Part shown: one piece after another, positions 33,548 to 41,886 of the stretch | Position numbering within the stretch: the stretch's first letter is position 1 | How the letters are laid out: every line of letters begins with the position of its first letter | From: Caryophanales bacterium UBA6259 | Lineage (GTDB): Bacteria > Bacillota > Bacilli > Tepidibacillales > Tepidibacillaceae | Assembly (NCBI GenBank): GCA_002441135.1 | Contig: DJVJ01000038.1 | Coordinates: 139,877 to 203,876 of the forward strand | DNA length: 64,000 nucleotides | Direction: 5' to 3' | Program-made: the position numbers and the translations under genes | The notes under the pieces: model-generated | Database searches by the model: none | Seen by the model: the letters and a program-made list of their open reading frames with translations, nothing else | Told to the model about the DNA's origin: nothing

Positions 33548-34831
33548 ATGGAGATGAGGATTAATCCGGTTTCTTCAATTAGAGGGACTATCATAGTACC
33601 AGGAGATAAATCGATTTCACATCGTTCAATAATGTTGGGTTCCTTGTCGACTGGAATTACTAGGATAGAAGGATTTCTTAATGGTGAAGATTGCTTAAGT
33701 ACAATTAATGTTTTTCGGCAGCTTGGTATTGCAATTGATAGAATTGCTGAAACCTCCTATCAAATAGAAGGTAAGGGATTAAACTCTTTAAAAGAACCAG
33801 ATCAGGTTCTTGATGTTGGTAATTCTGGCACTACTATTCGTTTAACAACGGGTATCCTTGCAGGACAAAATTTCCATAGTGTTATTACCGGGGATGAATC
33901 AATTATTAAAAGACCAATGAAACGAGTGACTGATCCTTTAAAAGCAATGGGTGCAATCATTGATGGAAAGGAGCAAGGAAGATTGGCTCCTTTATCGATT
34001 AGGGGTGGCACTTTAAAGGGAATTACTTATCATTCACCAGTTGCAAGTGCACAAGTAAAATCAGCATTGTTGTTTGCAGGTCTTTTCGCTGATCAACAGA
34101 CAGTCATTACAGAACCTTCCTTATCAAGAGACCATAGTGAAAAAATGCTAAAACAGTTTGGTGCTAAATTAGAAATAAAGGATCAACAAGTAACGATTTG
34201 GCCTAATCCTAAATTAGAAGGACAGCATTTACAGATACCAGCGGACTTTTCATCAGCAGCTTTCTTTATTGCAGCTGCACTATTAGTGCCTAATAGTGAA
34301 TTAAGAATCAAAAATGTAGGAGTAAATCCTACTCGTATTGGTTTTTTAGAGGCTGTTAAACTAATGAAAGGTAATATCGAAATGGAGAATTTGCGGTATT
34401 ATGGGGAAGAGCCTGTTGCAGATATTGTAGTGCAGTCTAGTCAGCTTGAAGCCATTACTTTGGATGGAGAATGGATACCTAAATTAATTGATGAACTTCC
34501 TTTATTTGCTGTCTTAGCAAGTCAAGCAGAGGGGATAACTAGAGTAGAGGATGCAGAGGAGCTTAGAGTAAAGGAAACAGATCGAATTAGTACTATTATT
34601 AGCGAAATGAATAATGTGGGTGTTGTAATGGAAGAACTGAAGGATGGTTTTGTTGTTCAAGGAAAGCAAGCTATTCTTGGTGGAAGAGTAGACACTCATT
34701 TTGACCATCGAATTGGAATGGCTATGGCTATAGCTGGATTAATTGCTAAGGAACCAATTATAGTGGATAATTGGGAGGCAATCAATATTTCATTCCCAAG
34801 TTTTATGAAAATATTAGATGAAGTAATTTAA
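33548..34831 (+). CDS. aroA: 3-Phosphoshikimate 1-carboxyvinyltransferase (EPSP synthase)
   Basis: A 427-residue enzyme (aroE in B. subtilis). PGDKSISHR, NSGTTIRL, and the class II signature (SRDHSEKML) of Gram-positive EPSP synthases; the loop reads GNSGTT. AGGAGGA precedes ATG. In B. subtilis aroH, trpEDCFBA, hisC and tyrA lie between aroB and aroA; here they are adjacent. Confidence 0.95.
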   Translation: MEMRINPVSSIRGTIIVPGDKSISHRSIMLGSLSTGITRIEGFLNGEDCLSTINVFRQLGIAIDRIAETSYQIEGKGLNSLKEPDQVLDVGNSGTTIRLTTGILAGQNFHSVITGDESIIKRPMKRVTDPLKAMGAIIDGKEQGRLAPLSIRGGTLKGITYHSPVASAQVKSALLFAGLFADQQTVITEPSLSRDHSEKMLKQFGAKLEIKDQQVTIWPNPKLEGQHLQIPADFSSAAFFIAAALLVPNSELRIKNVGVNPTRIGFLEAVKLMKGNIEMENLRYYGEEPVADIVVQSSQLEAITLDGEWIPKLIDELPLFAVLASQAEGITRVEDAEELRVKETDRISTIISEMNNVGVVMEELKDGFVVQGKQAILGGRVDTHFDHRIGMAMAIAGLIAKEPIIVDNWEAINISFPSFMKILDEVI

Positions 34832-34869
34832 TAATAATTATAAATATTTAAAATATTCAGAATATTATA

Positions 34870-34898
34870 TTGACTTTAAATTAAACTGTTTTTATACT
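34870..34898 (+). promoter_or_regulatory. Strong sigma-A promoter of a candidate small RNA
   Basis: TTGACT (34870-34875), exactly 17 nt, TATACT (34893-34898). It lies 39 bp after aroA, with no CDS downstream before a terminator. Confidence 0.6.
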
Positions 34899-34903
34899 AT
34901 GGA

Positions 34904-34990
34904 TAGGAAGGTTGGTTTCTCTCCGCTCCTATCCTACTTGTATTATATCGGATGTACCGATGCCACACATGTAAAGGTGTGGTTTTTTTG
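34904..34990 (+). ncRNA. Candidate small non-coding RNA (about 87 nt)
   Basis: Between the promoter and a terminator lie three hairpins: GGATAGGA/TCCTATCC (34901-34908 with 34927-34934; the predicted start lies at 34901-34906), ATCGG/CCGAT (34947-34951 with 34957-34961) and the terminator CCACAC/GTGTGG (34963-34968 with 34977-34982) with seven T. There is no start codon with a ribosome site. It could instead be an attenuated leader, but the sigma gene 180 bp downstream has its own ECF-type promoter. The 342-bp gap between aroA and that gene holds only these signals. Confidence 0.5.
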
Positions 34991-35086
34991 TTTTTCACAA
35001 AATTATTTATTGACGAGGTACTGCATTAAAAGATATTCTAAAATAGATAGTATTTCATATAATATTTACGGTATTTAATATACAGA

Positions 35087-35112
35087 CGAAACTTTCCTCG
35101 TTCAGTGAAGTC
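35087..35112 (+). promoter_or_regulatory. ECF-type promoter upstream of the sigma gene
   Basis: CGAAAC (35087-35092), 16 nt, AGTC (35109-35112) is close to the ECF consensus TGAAAC-N16-CGTC, which suggests autoregulation. The 5' UTR of about 55 nt contains a small hairpin around GGAATTC. Confidence 0.45.
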
Positions 35113-35173
35113 TATATAAAAGAGATAGATTAGACTAACTGTCTGGGAATTCGGACCTAAAGGGGGTTCTCGA

Positions 35174-35755
35174 ATGACTGATTCTCAAATTATACGTGAA
35201 ATTAAGGATGGCAATATAGAGTTATATGCTGTATTAATTCAACGATATGAAAAAAAGATTAATTCTTTTATCCATCATTTGATAGGAAGTAATCGGGCAG
35301 ATATTTTCCCGGAAGATTTATGCCAGGAAACATTTTATAAAGCATTTAAAAGTTTACATACATTTAGAGATGAGGATGCTACATTTCAAACATGGTTGTA
35401 TACTATTGCGAGAAATAGTACATTAAGTGAACTAAGAAAATTAAAGCATAAGGAAGTTTTAATAGATGATCATCAGCAGTTAGCGCAAACCGCTACTCAT
35501 TTACTGCCAGAACAAGAAATACTAAAAAATGAAAAAGTACAAAAGGTAAGAGAAGCAATTAATAGTTTACCAGAAAATCAACGTTCTGCCCTCATACTTA
35601 GAGAATATGAACAGCTTGATTATAAAGAAATAGCACTAATTCTCAATTCTACTGTAAGTGCTGTAAAGTCACTATTATTTAGAGCGAGAACTAGTATTAA
35701 AGATCAATTAGAGTCTTATATATTTGAAAATCATCTACCAGAATTTGAAGTGTAA
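35174..35755 (+). CDS. ECF-type RNA polymerase sigma factor
   Basis: A 193-residue sigma-70-family factor. Region 2 at about 20-90 (DLCQETFYKAFKSLHTFR, FQTWLYTIARN) and region 4 at about 128-180 (INSLPENQRSALILREYEQL, DYKEIALILNSTVSAVKSLLFRAR). No region 3, as in ECF factors. AGGGGG precedes ATG. Followed by a membrane protein gene in the anti-sigma position. It is inserted between aroA and ypiA relative to B. subtilis. The stimulus is unknown. Confidence 0.9.
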   Translation: MTDSQIIREIKDGNIELYAVLIQRYEKKINSFIHHLIGSNRADIFPEDLCQETFYKAFKSLHTFRDEDATFQTWLYTIARNSTLSELRKLKHKEVLIDDHQQLAQTATHLLPEQEILKNEKVQKVREAINSLPENQRSALILREYEQLDYKEIALILNSTVSAVKSLLFRARTSIKDQLESYIFENHLPEFEV

Positions 35756-35803
35756 TTGAATCACTACTCACTTTGGATAAACTATTAGAAAGAAAGTGGA
35801 AAA

Positions 35804-36271
35804 ATGGTACCCAAAGAATATCATCCTTCAACAGCTACAAGTGATATATCTAAAATGGTAATGGAGAAAATTAAAACAGAAAATAAATGGTCCTTCCCAG
35901 AATATCAGCAAAATAAAAAGAAGAGCCTATCAAACACAAAGGTTTTAAGCTCATCACTAATTATTGTGTTTTTATTAGTTATCGCAATGAGCTTTATCGT
36001 TGTTCCTCCAAATCAGGAGAAAGCAGCAAATGATTTTGCCAAGCCCCAAGAGCTTGTTACTTTGATTAATGCTACTGCCTTTGCAAAATCCTTATCCAAT
36101 ATCGATTTCACTGAAATAAATGAAGGAATGGTTGCAAGTATTGGGGAACCTGCAGTATATGACACTACCCCATATAATTGGTTTCAAATTTTAATCATTT
36201 TAATTATCCTAGGTAGCTCAATGATAATATTATTTATTAGTTGGTTATCTAGAGAAGAAAATCAACCATAA
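35804..36271 (+). CDS. Two-span membrane protein, possible anti-sigma factor
   Basis: A 155-residue protein with a 48-residue cytoplasmic N terminus, membrane spans at about 49-70 and 128-149 and an outer loop of about 55 residues. The position right after the ECF sigma gene suggests it holds the factor at the membrane. It lacks the zinc-binding H-x3-C-x2-C of common anti-sigma domains. ATG follows AAAGTGG. Function inferred from context only. Confidence 0.6.
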   Translation: MVPKEYHPSTATSDISKMVMEKIKTENKWSFPEYQQNKKKSLSNTKVLSSSLIIVFLLVIAMSFIVVPPNQEKAANDFAKPQELVTLINATAFAKSLSNIDFTEINEGMVASIGEPAVYDTTPYNWFQILIILIILGSSMIILFISWLSREENQP

Positions 36272-36280
36272 AAATTTTTA

Positions 36281-36305
36281 AGCCACACATTCGTGTGGTT
36301 TTTCT
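36281..36305 (+). terminator. Terminator after the sigma/anti-sigma pair
   Basis: CCACAC/GTGTGG with tetraloop ATTC, extended by two further pairs, then T-run. Confidence 0.85.
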
Positions 36306-36308
36306 AAT

Positions 36309-36401
36309 ACTTTAATAAAGTTTAAGTTCTTTAAAGGAATAAAGTATCAGAAAAACTAAGGCTTTCGCTATAGACTTGGCGATAAGCCAAGTTTTTCTAA
36401 T
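36309..36401 (+). repeat. 93-bp dispersed repeat, copy B
   Basis: Identical to 62341-62433 at 90 of 93 positions. Inner hairpin ACTTGGC/GCCAAGT and outer arms AGAAAAACT/AGTTTTTCT can pair. It directly follows a terminator in both places. A further AGGGA/TCCCT hairpin follows at 36405-36421. Confidence 0.8.
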
Positions 36402-36512
36402 CGTAGGGAAAGTTAATCCCTCTTTGCGAAATTGGAAAGTTGATGAAGAATATTATATTATAGAACTAAGAAAACGATCTGTTCGTAGTTTGAAAGGTGA
36501 GTGGAGAGAGCA

Positions 36513-37784
36513 ATGAAAAATTTTTCGCAGCATTTAGATTTAATTATGGCCGATTTAGAAGCCGGACAATATGAAAAGGGTTTAAAGGGTTTAGAAGAGT
36601 TGGAATCAGTTTCCAAAAAAGAAGAAGAACGACTTGAAATATGTAATATTTATTTATTACTTGGCTTTGTAGATAAGGCAAAGGAGATATTAAAGGATTT
36701 AGAACAGAATTCTAATTACCCAATTGAAATTAATCGATTAAAAGCACAAGTCGAATATAAAGAGGGAAATTTTGATCAGGCACAAGAATTGATGCATGAA
36801 GTAATCGAACAGCAAGTAACTGAGCAAGATTTAGTGTTTATGTCTCAGCTATATTTTGATGATGGATTACCAGAAGTCTCATTAAATTATATAAATAAGG
36901 CATTAGCGATAAACGATAGAGAGCCTTTTTATTATTATCAAAAAGGAGTATACTCTTTTGAACTTGGTAATATGGAGGAAACAATTGATTGCTTTAGTCA
37001 AGCATTAGATTTGGCACCAGAGGAATTATTGTATCAGTTAGCGCTTGGTGAAACTTATTTTCAATATGGAAAGTTTGAAGAAGCCTTGGAGCAATATGAT
37101 CAAGTATTAGAAAAATCACCTAATCAAGAAGAAGCACTTTTTCTAAAAGGGATGTTATTAATCCAAATTAATCAGGTAGAAGATGGGATTTTCTATTTAG
37201 AAAAAGTGGCTGAATTACAACCAGAAAATCTAGATTTGTTAATTTCATTAGCAGATGCTTATAAGCGAAATCAACGTTATGAAAATAGTTTGGAAATATT
37301 GAAAAAGATCTTAAACTATGATGAATTTCATTTGCCAGCCTTAAGAAGGCTTGGAGAGATTTATTTATATCATGAAGATTGGGAAAAAGCAAAAGAAACC
37401 TTGGATATTGCTTTGTCGATTGACCCTGAGGATTATAGCCTTAAGCTCATGTATGCTAAAATCTTAAAGGCATATGGTGATGTTCAAGAAGCAATCAAGC
37501 AATATGAGGATATTCAGGAAGTAGCACCTTTTGAAGGAGAACTATGTAATAATCTAGGGGATCTCTATTTGAAGAGTGGAGAAATAGAAAAAGCGATAAA
37601 TTGCTATGAAGAATATTTAAAAATGGAGTCAACCTATACTGTGATGAATCAATTAGCAGCCTGCTATGCAGAATTGAAAAACTATTCGAAGGCATTAGAT
37701 GTAATTAAGACTTCCTTAGAAGTGAATCCTAATCAAGAAAGTCTTGTTACAATAAAAGACCAGCTTGAAGGCTTATTAAAGTAA
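36513..37784 (+). CDS. ypiA: TPR-repeat protein YpiA
   Basis: A 423-residue cytoplasmic protein made almost entirely of tetratricopeptide repeats (about eleven 34-residue units, e.g. PFYYYQKGVYSFELGN and ALGETYFQYGKFEEALEQYD). ypiA stands at this point, before ypiB, in B. subtilis; partner unknown. ATG 36513 follows GGAGAGAG; GTG 36501 is within the ribosome-site region. Confidence 0.85.
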   Translation: MKNFSQHLDLIMADLEAGQYEKGLKGLEELESVSKKEEERLEICNIYLLLGFVDKAKEILKDLEQNSNYPIEINRLKAQVEYKEGNFDQAQELMHEVIEQQVTEQDLVFMSQLYFDDGLPEVSLNYINKALAINDREPFYYYQKGVYSFELGNMEETIDCFSQALDLAPEELLYQLALGETYFQYGKFEEALEQYDQVLEKSPNQEEALFLKGMLLIQINQVEDGIFYLEKVAELQPENLDLLISLADAYKRNQRYENSLEILKKILNYDEFHLPALRRLGEIYLYHEDWEKAKETLDIALSIDPEDYSLKLMYAKILKAYGDVQEAIKQYEDIQEVAPFEGELCNNLGDLYLKSGEIEKAINCYEEYLKMESTYTVMNQLAACYAELKNYSKALDVIKTSLEVNPNQESLVTIKDQLEGLLK

Positions 37785-37800
37785 ATAACAAGGAAGAATG

Positions 37801-37834
37801 GGAAGTGAGGGTTTATACCTTGCTTCTTTTTTTT
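37801..37834 (+). terminator. Terminator after ypiA
   Basis: A 9-bp stem with two G-U pairs (37802-37810 with 37818-37826) and eight T. Confidence 0.8.
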
Positions 37835-37899
37835 GTTTAAAGAATATTTTTTGCTGAAAATGAAATAATAGTAAAAATTGGAATAAGGGGATGATTGCA

Positions 37900-39015
37900 T
37901 TGAATTTAAATGAAATGTTAATTTATGCCGATTTTCAACATATTAACAATATAGTGGATCACTATCATTGTCAATGTGATCGTCATTCTAAAACAGATAT
38001 GGTACAAGCCATTCTATTTAAGCTTCTGCGAAAGGACACCTTAAGAGAAATTATTTTACAAGCAGATCGTGAAGATTTAACCTTTATCCAACTGTTATAT
38101 TTAGATTCTAGAACAAAATATACCATTGAAGATTTGTTGGCAAAGGCGAAACAAGCACTTGATCTACATCAAATGGATCGAAAACCACGTGAACTTGTAC
38201 TTTCTGGGTTGAAAAAAGGTTGGATTTTTCAAGGAGTAGGAAAGAAAAATGCACTAGTTTATCTTGTACCTGAGGATTTTAAAAATCGAATTTTAGAAAC
38301 CATTCATCAAAAGGCGAAGGAAGAGTTAAATCGTGCAGATGATGTACCATTTTATCGAGATGAAACAGATTTAATCTTGTCGGATTTACATATTTTTTTA
38401 AGCTATGTTAAAAATGAAGAAATACTTCTAACTTCAGAAGGTAATATATATAAAAGACAGCAACAGCTTCTATTTAGATTGTTACATATTAAAGAAGAAA
38501 TCATCAAAAAACAAGCATGGAGATTTGGGTATGGTCGTCGATATAATGAATATCCAGACCGTTTTTCCTTGATTTATGATTATGCTTATTATTTCAAATT
38601 AACCGAGGAGAGCGCAAATGGATATTTACAATTGACTTCAAATGGTGAGAAATGGCTACATGAGATCTCCCCATCAAAAGAAAAAATGAATCTATATCGT
38701 TTCTGGCTACGTTTATATAAGTATCCAATTTCCTTTTTGCCGTTGATTGTGAAATACATCGATTTGGTTGCATATAAAGAATGGGTTCAATTGGATCAGC
38801 TTGAAAGGAAATTAATGTTCTGGATTAAGGAGCATTATTATGAAACAACAGAAATAGTATTTCAAGAAAGAATTATTAAGATGTTACATCATCTTGGTGT
38901 ACTAAAAATTGGGAATATAGAGCACAACGTATATATCCGTGTAACTGATGAAGGTCATCATTGGATTAATGGAATAGAAGGATTTCATGTTAAAGAAATT
39001 AATATCACAAAATAA
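37900..39015 (+). CDS. Protein of unknown function with probable winged-helix repeats
   Basis: A 371-residue soluble protein. Several segments look like winged helices (helices followed by YLQLTSNGEKWLHE and VYIRVTDEGHHWING hairpins), a layout seen in the N-terminal part of XPB-type helicase-associated proteins. No helicase or nuclease motif is present. TTG 37900 is chosen because AAGGGGATGAT lies just upstream; ATG 37891 falls inside it. It sits between ypiA and a carbonic-anhydrase-like gene; B. subtilis has nothing here. Confidence 0.6.
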   Translation: MNLNEMLIYADFQHINNIVDHYHCQCDRHSKTDMVQAILFKLLRKDTLREIILQADREDLTFIQLLYLDSRTKYTIEDLLAKAKQALDLHQMDRKPRELVLSGLKKGWIFQGVGKKNALVYLVPEDFKNRILETIHQKAKEELNRADDVPFYRDETDLILSDLHIFLSYVKNEEILLTSEGNIYKRQQQLLFRLLHIKEEIIKKQAWRFGYGRRYNEYPDRFSLIYDYAYYFKLTEESANGYLQLTSNGEKWLHEISPSKEKMNLYRFWLRLYKYPISFLPLIVKYIDLVAYKEWVQLDQLERKLMFWIKEHYYETTEIVFQERIIKMLHHLGVLKIGNIEHNVYIRVTDEGHHWINGIEGFHVKEINITK

Positions 39016-39114
39016 GAATAAATAATAATGCACCAAAAATTTAAAGGTTTTTCATAGGTATGAATCGAATGAATACAGTAAAAGATGGATAATACATCTT
39101 AAGGAGGAAATCGT

Positions 39115-39639
39115 ATGCTGTATCCATTCCAAGATAAAAAGCCTGCCATAAGCAAAGACGTTTATCTAGCTGATGGTGTCAAAGTGATTGGCGATGTAGA
39201 GATAAAGGATCATTCTAGTGTTTGGTTTAATAGTGTATTGCGAGCTGATTTAGCGCCAATATTGGTTGGAGCTAATACCAATATACAAGATCTTAGTGTA
39301 ATTCACGTAAATAGGAATCAGCCGACAATAATTGAGGATAATGTAACAATTGGTCATTCTGTTGTACTTCACGCATGTACAATAAAAAAAGGATCATTAA
39401 TTGGTATGGGATCCATTATTTTAAGCGGAGCAGAGATTGGAGAGTACACGTTAGTAGCTGCTGGTACTTTAGTACCTGAAAATAAAAAATTTCCTTCAAA
39501 GGTTCTATTAATGGGTTCACCAGCAAAGATAATTCGAGAATTAAACTTAGAAGAACTTGAGATGATGAAAAAAACAAATGAAAGCTATATAAATAAAGGA
39601 AAAGAGTATTTACAAGTAAAAAAAGTAGATGAATTGTAA
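39115..39639 (+). CDS. Gamma-carbonic-anhydrase-like left-handed beta-helix protein
   Basis: A 174-residue trimeric hexapeptide-repeat protein of the YrdA/YtoA/PaaY type. Zinc-type histidines appear in IHVNRNQPT, IGHSVVLHAC. Residues of the first turns (DVEIKDHSSVWFNSVLRADLAP) are conserved. It may be a carbonic anhydrase or an acyl-CoA-related hydrolase; family members with activity are few. AAGGAGG precedes ATG. Confidence 0.85.
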   Translation: MLYPFQDKKPAISKDVYLADGVKVIGDVEIKDHSSVWFNSVLRADLAPILVGANTNIQDLSVIHVNRNQPTIIEDNVTIGHSVVLHACTIKKGSLIGMGSIILSGAEIGEYTLVAAGTLVPENKKFPSKVLLMGSPAKIIRELNLEELEMMKKTNESYINKGKEYLQVKKVDEL

Positions 39640-39723
39640 AAAAATTAATAAAATTTTTTGGTTTCCTGAATATAATATAAAACCACCAACATAATTATAA
39701 AGTAGGAGGTAGGCACTCAAAAT

Positions 39724-40269
39724 ATGATTTCTCTACAAGACAAGAAAGCTTTTATCAACTGGTTTTTGGAAAACTACACAATTGCCAAAAGAGAAGCTGC
39801 TTGGCTATTAACTTACATCGCGTCTAATCATCAATTATTAGAAAAGGCACATTTTGTTGAGGATGTTCAAGGCCTACCCAAATCAATTCAGATTGCAACT
39901 GAGTGTGTGACAATGACACCCTTTAAATTTTACAAAAATAATCGTGTAACTCCAGATGTGGAAACAGCCTTTTTAGACATTCGTTCCAATCCAGATGAAG
40001 AAATATATATTGGGTTATTTTTTAAAAACCGGGATCAATCCCCGGAATATGCCACGATATTGGAGGGTAACCCGATGGAAAAACAAAAATTGATTAAAGA
40101 TTCATTACTGGATTTAATGGCAGAGCTTGTACTTGATCATTCCATACGTACTCACACCAAAGAAAAATTATATCAGGAGATTGATCAGGCTTTAGCAGAT
40201 GGCGATAAAAAGAGATTTCTACTGTTAACTGAGCAACTAAACCTTATTTTAAAAGAGGAAAATAAATAG
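39724..40269 (+). CDS. ypiB: YpiB/ReoY family protein (UPF0302)
   Basis: A 181-residue protein of the UPF0302 family. The Listeria homologue ReoY works with ReoM and ClpCP in controlling turnover of MurA and so peptidoglycan synthesis. The N-terminal half (FINWFLENYTIAKREAAWLL) and C-terminal helix are typical. AGGAGGTAGG precedes ATG. In B. subtilis ypiB is followed by ypiF-qcrABC; here it is followed by a terminator and ypjA. Confidence 0.88.
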   Translation: MISLQDKKAFINWFLENYTIAKREAAWLLTYIASNHQLLEKAHFVEDVQGLPKSIQIATECVTMTPFKFYKNNRVTPDVETAFLDIRSNPDEEIYIGLFFKNRDQSPEYATILEGNPMEKQKLIKDSLLDLMAELVLDHSIRTHTKEKLYQEIDQALADGDKKRFLLLTEQLNLILKEENK

Positions 40270-40275
40270 CATTTT

Positions 40276-40306
40276 AAAACCTGAGTGATATCTCAGGTTT
40301 TTTTTT
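40276..40306 (+). terminator. Terminator after ypiB
   Basis: A 10-bp stem AAAACCTGAG/CTCAGGTTTT and long T-run. Confidence 0.92.
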
Positions 40307-40384
40307 GGTAATCTTTGCATTTCTTTGTTAAAATAATAATAATTAATGAACATTTATTAGAAATAGAATAGGGGAATTAGGCTA

Positions 40385-41011
40385 ATGACAAAATTATTTG
40401 AAACAATTGAATATTATTTACAACAACGTTGGTTTATTCTTACATTAATCGTAATCAACTTTTTAGGAACTATTTACGGTTTTTATTGGTATAAGAATCA
40501 ATTATTACAAACTCCAACGGAATGGCTTATTTTTGTACCAGATTCACCTACTTCTAGTATGTTCTTCACTATTTTTTTGATTTTATATTACTTTAATAAA
40601 AAAAGTCCATTTATTGAGGCAATGGGTTCCATTACCGCTTTTAAGTACGGCATCTGGGCCGTTGTTATGATTTTATGGGGAGCATGGGCAGAAGTGCCCT
40701 CAATAACTAAAATAATAATGGTTGAAACTATTAGCTGGACAGATGTGATGCTGATGCTATCTCATTTAGGCATGGCAGTGCAGGCAATTCTTTTCTTTCA
40801 TAAATACCATTATGGATTCTTCGCCATTTTATTTGTTGGAACATGGACATTACTAAATGATTTTTACGATTATACAAAAGATATTCATCCTTGGTTGCCA
40901 TACACGATTAGTGATATTGATTTTACAGTAGGTCAATTCACTATATTTTTAAGTGGCTTTACACTGCTATTATTTTACTTTTTATCGCTTTTACGAAGAA
41001 AATTAGCATAA
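40385..41011 (+). CDS. ypjA: YpjA-like membrane protein (DUF1405)
   Basis: A 208-residue integral membrane protein with five or six spans. The YQLLQTPTEWLIFVPDSP-like loop (LQTPTEWLIFVPDSPTS) is characteristic of the family. Function unknown. ypjB follows 42 bp downstream, as in B. subtilis, so the pair is probably cotranscribed. Confidence 0.85.
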   Translation: MTKLFETIEYYLQQRWFILTLIVINFLGTIYGFYWYKNQLLQTPTEWLIFVPDSPTSSMFFTIFLILYYFNKKSPFIEAMGSITAFKYGIWAVVMILWGAWAEVPSITKIIMVETISWTDVMLMLSHLGMAVQAILFFHKYHYGFFAILFVGTWTLLNDFYDYTKDIHPWLPYTISDIDFTVGQFTIFLSGFTLLLFYFLSLLRRKLA

Positions 41012-41053
41012 ATTTGTACAACCCCAATATGTATAACATGAGGGGTGAATCAA

Positions 41054-41833
41054 ATGTTGAAAAAACTAGGATTTGTAATGAGCTATATATTACTATTTTC
41101 ACTTATATTCCAGCCAATATTAATTTTTGCAAATGAAAATGAAGAACCTTTAGAGGGTAAAATTGAACGTCTGACTATTGAATTACTTGAAGCGGTGAAA
41201 AAGCAGCAGTTTGGAGAAGCAAAGCAAATTATTGAGGATATTTCAATTTTATTTCCAACGATGAAATATGATGGATTAACGACGGTTGAGGGAATAGAAG
41301 CAATCTCATCAGCGATTATTCAAGTGAAAGGTGAGTTAGCAGCTCTTCAGCCAAAATATGATACTGCCCTTTATCACACTACTCAATTATATCTAGCAAT
41401 TGATGCTTTATTTCATCCTTCACAGCCAATTTGGAATCGCTATTATTTCAGAATTAATAAAGATATTGAGCAAATTCAAAATTCACTTGCTTCAAAAAAT
41501 CAAAAGGAATTTCAAGAGTCCTTACAACTATTACAATCTCATTATCTCTTGATTAAACCATCCCTTTATGTCGTAAGACCACCATATATGATAGAAAAGA
41601 TAGATTCGTTAATTATTGCGATTTCAACTCAAAGTGACAAACAAAAAGCGTGGTTAGTAACTCAATTGCAAAAGGAATTTGAACTTATATTCAGTGGCAA
41701 GGAAGAAGAAGTGTTTGGAAATCAAATTGCTCAAAATAATTTTTGGAAAACTTCCTTTGGAATGGCTTTGGTTATTTTTGTTGTGCTTAGCTATGTAATA
41801 TGGAAAAAATTCAAAGGAGAACACGTATATTAA
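41054..41833 (+). CDS. ypjB: Sporulation protein YpjB
   Basis: A 259-residue protein with signal peptide (about 1-27), a helical outer domain (about 30-225) and a C-terminal membrane anchor (about 232-252). YpjB is induced in sporulation in B. subtilis; its role is unclear. ATG 41054 follows GAGGGGTG; the GTG at 41045 is part of that site. Terminator follows, convergent with ypjC. Confidence 0.85.
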   Translation: MLKKLGFVMSYILLFSLIFQPILIFANENEEPLEGKIERLTIELLEAVKKQQFGEAKQIIEDISILFPTMKYDGLTTVEGIEAISSAIIQVKGELAALQPKYDTALYHTTQLYLAIDALFHPSQPIWNRYYFRINKDIEQIQNSLASKNQKEFQESLQLLQSHYLLIKPSLYVVRPPYMIEKIDSLIIAISTQSDKQKAWLVTQLQKEFELIFSGKEEEVFGNQIAQNNFWKTSFGMALVIFVVLSYVIWKKFKGEHVY

Positions 41834-41850
41834 AGAAACTAAATAAAAAA

Positions 41851-41886
41851 ATAAAGCTTAGAGTAGACTAAGCTTTATTTTTTTTC
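41851..41886. terminator. Bidirectional terminator between ypjB and ypjC
   Basis: An 11-bp stem ATAAAGCTTAG/CTAAGCTTTAT with A-run before and T-run after; it overlaps the end of ypjC. Confidence 0.85.
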
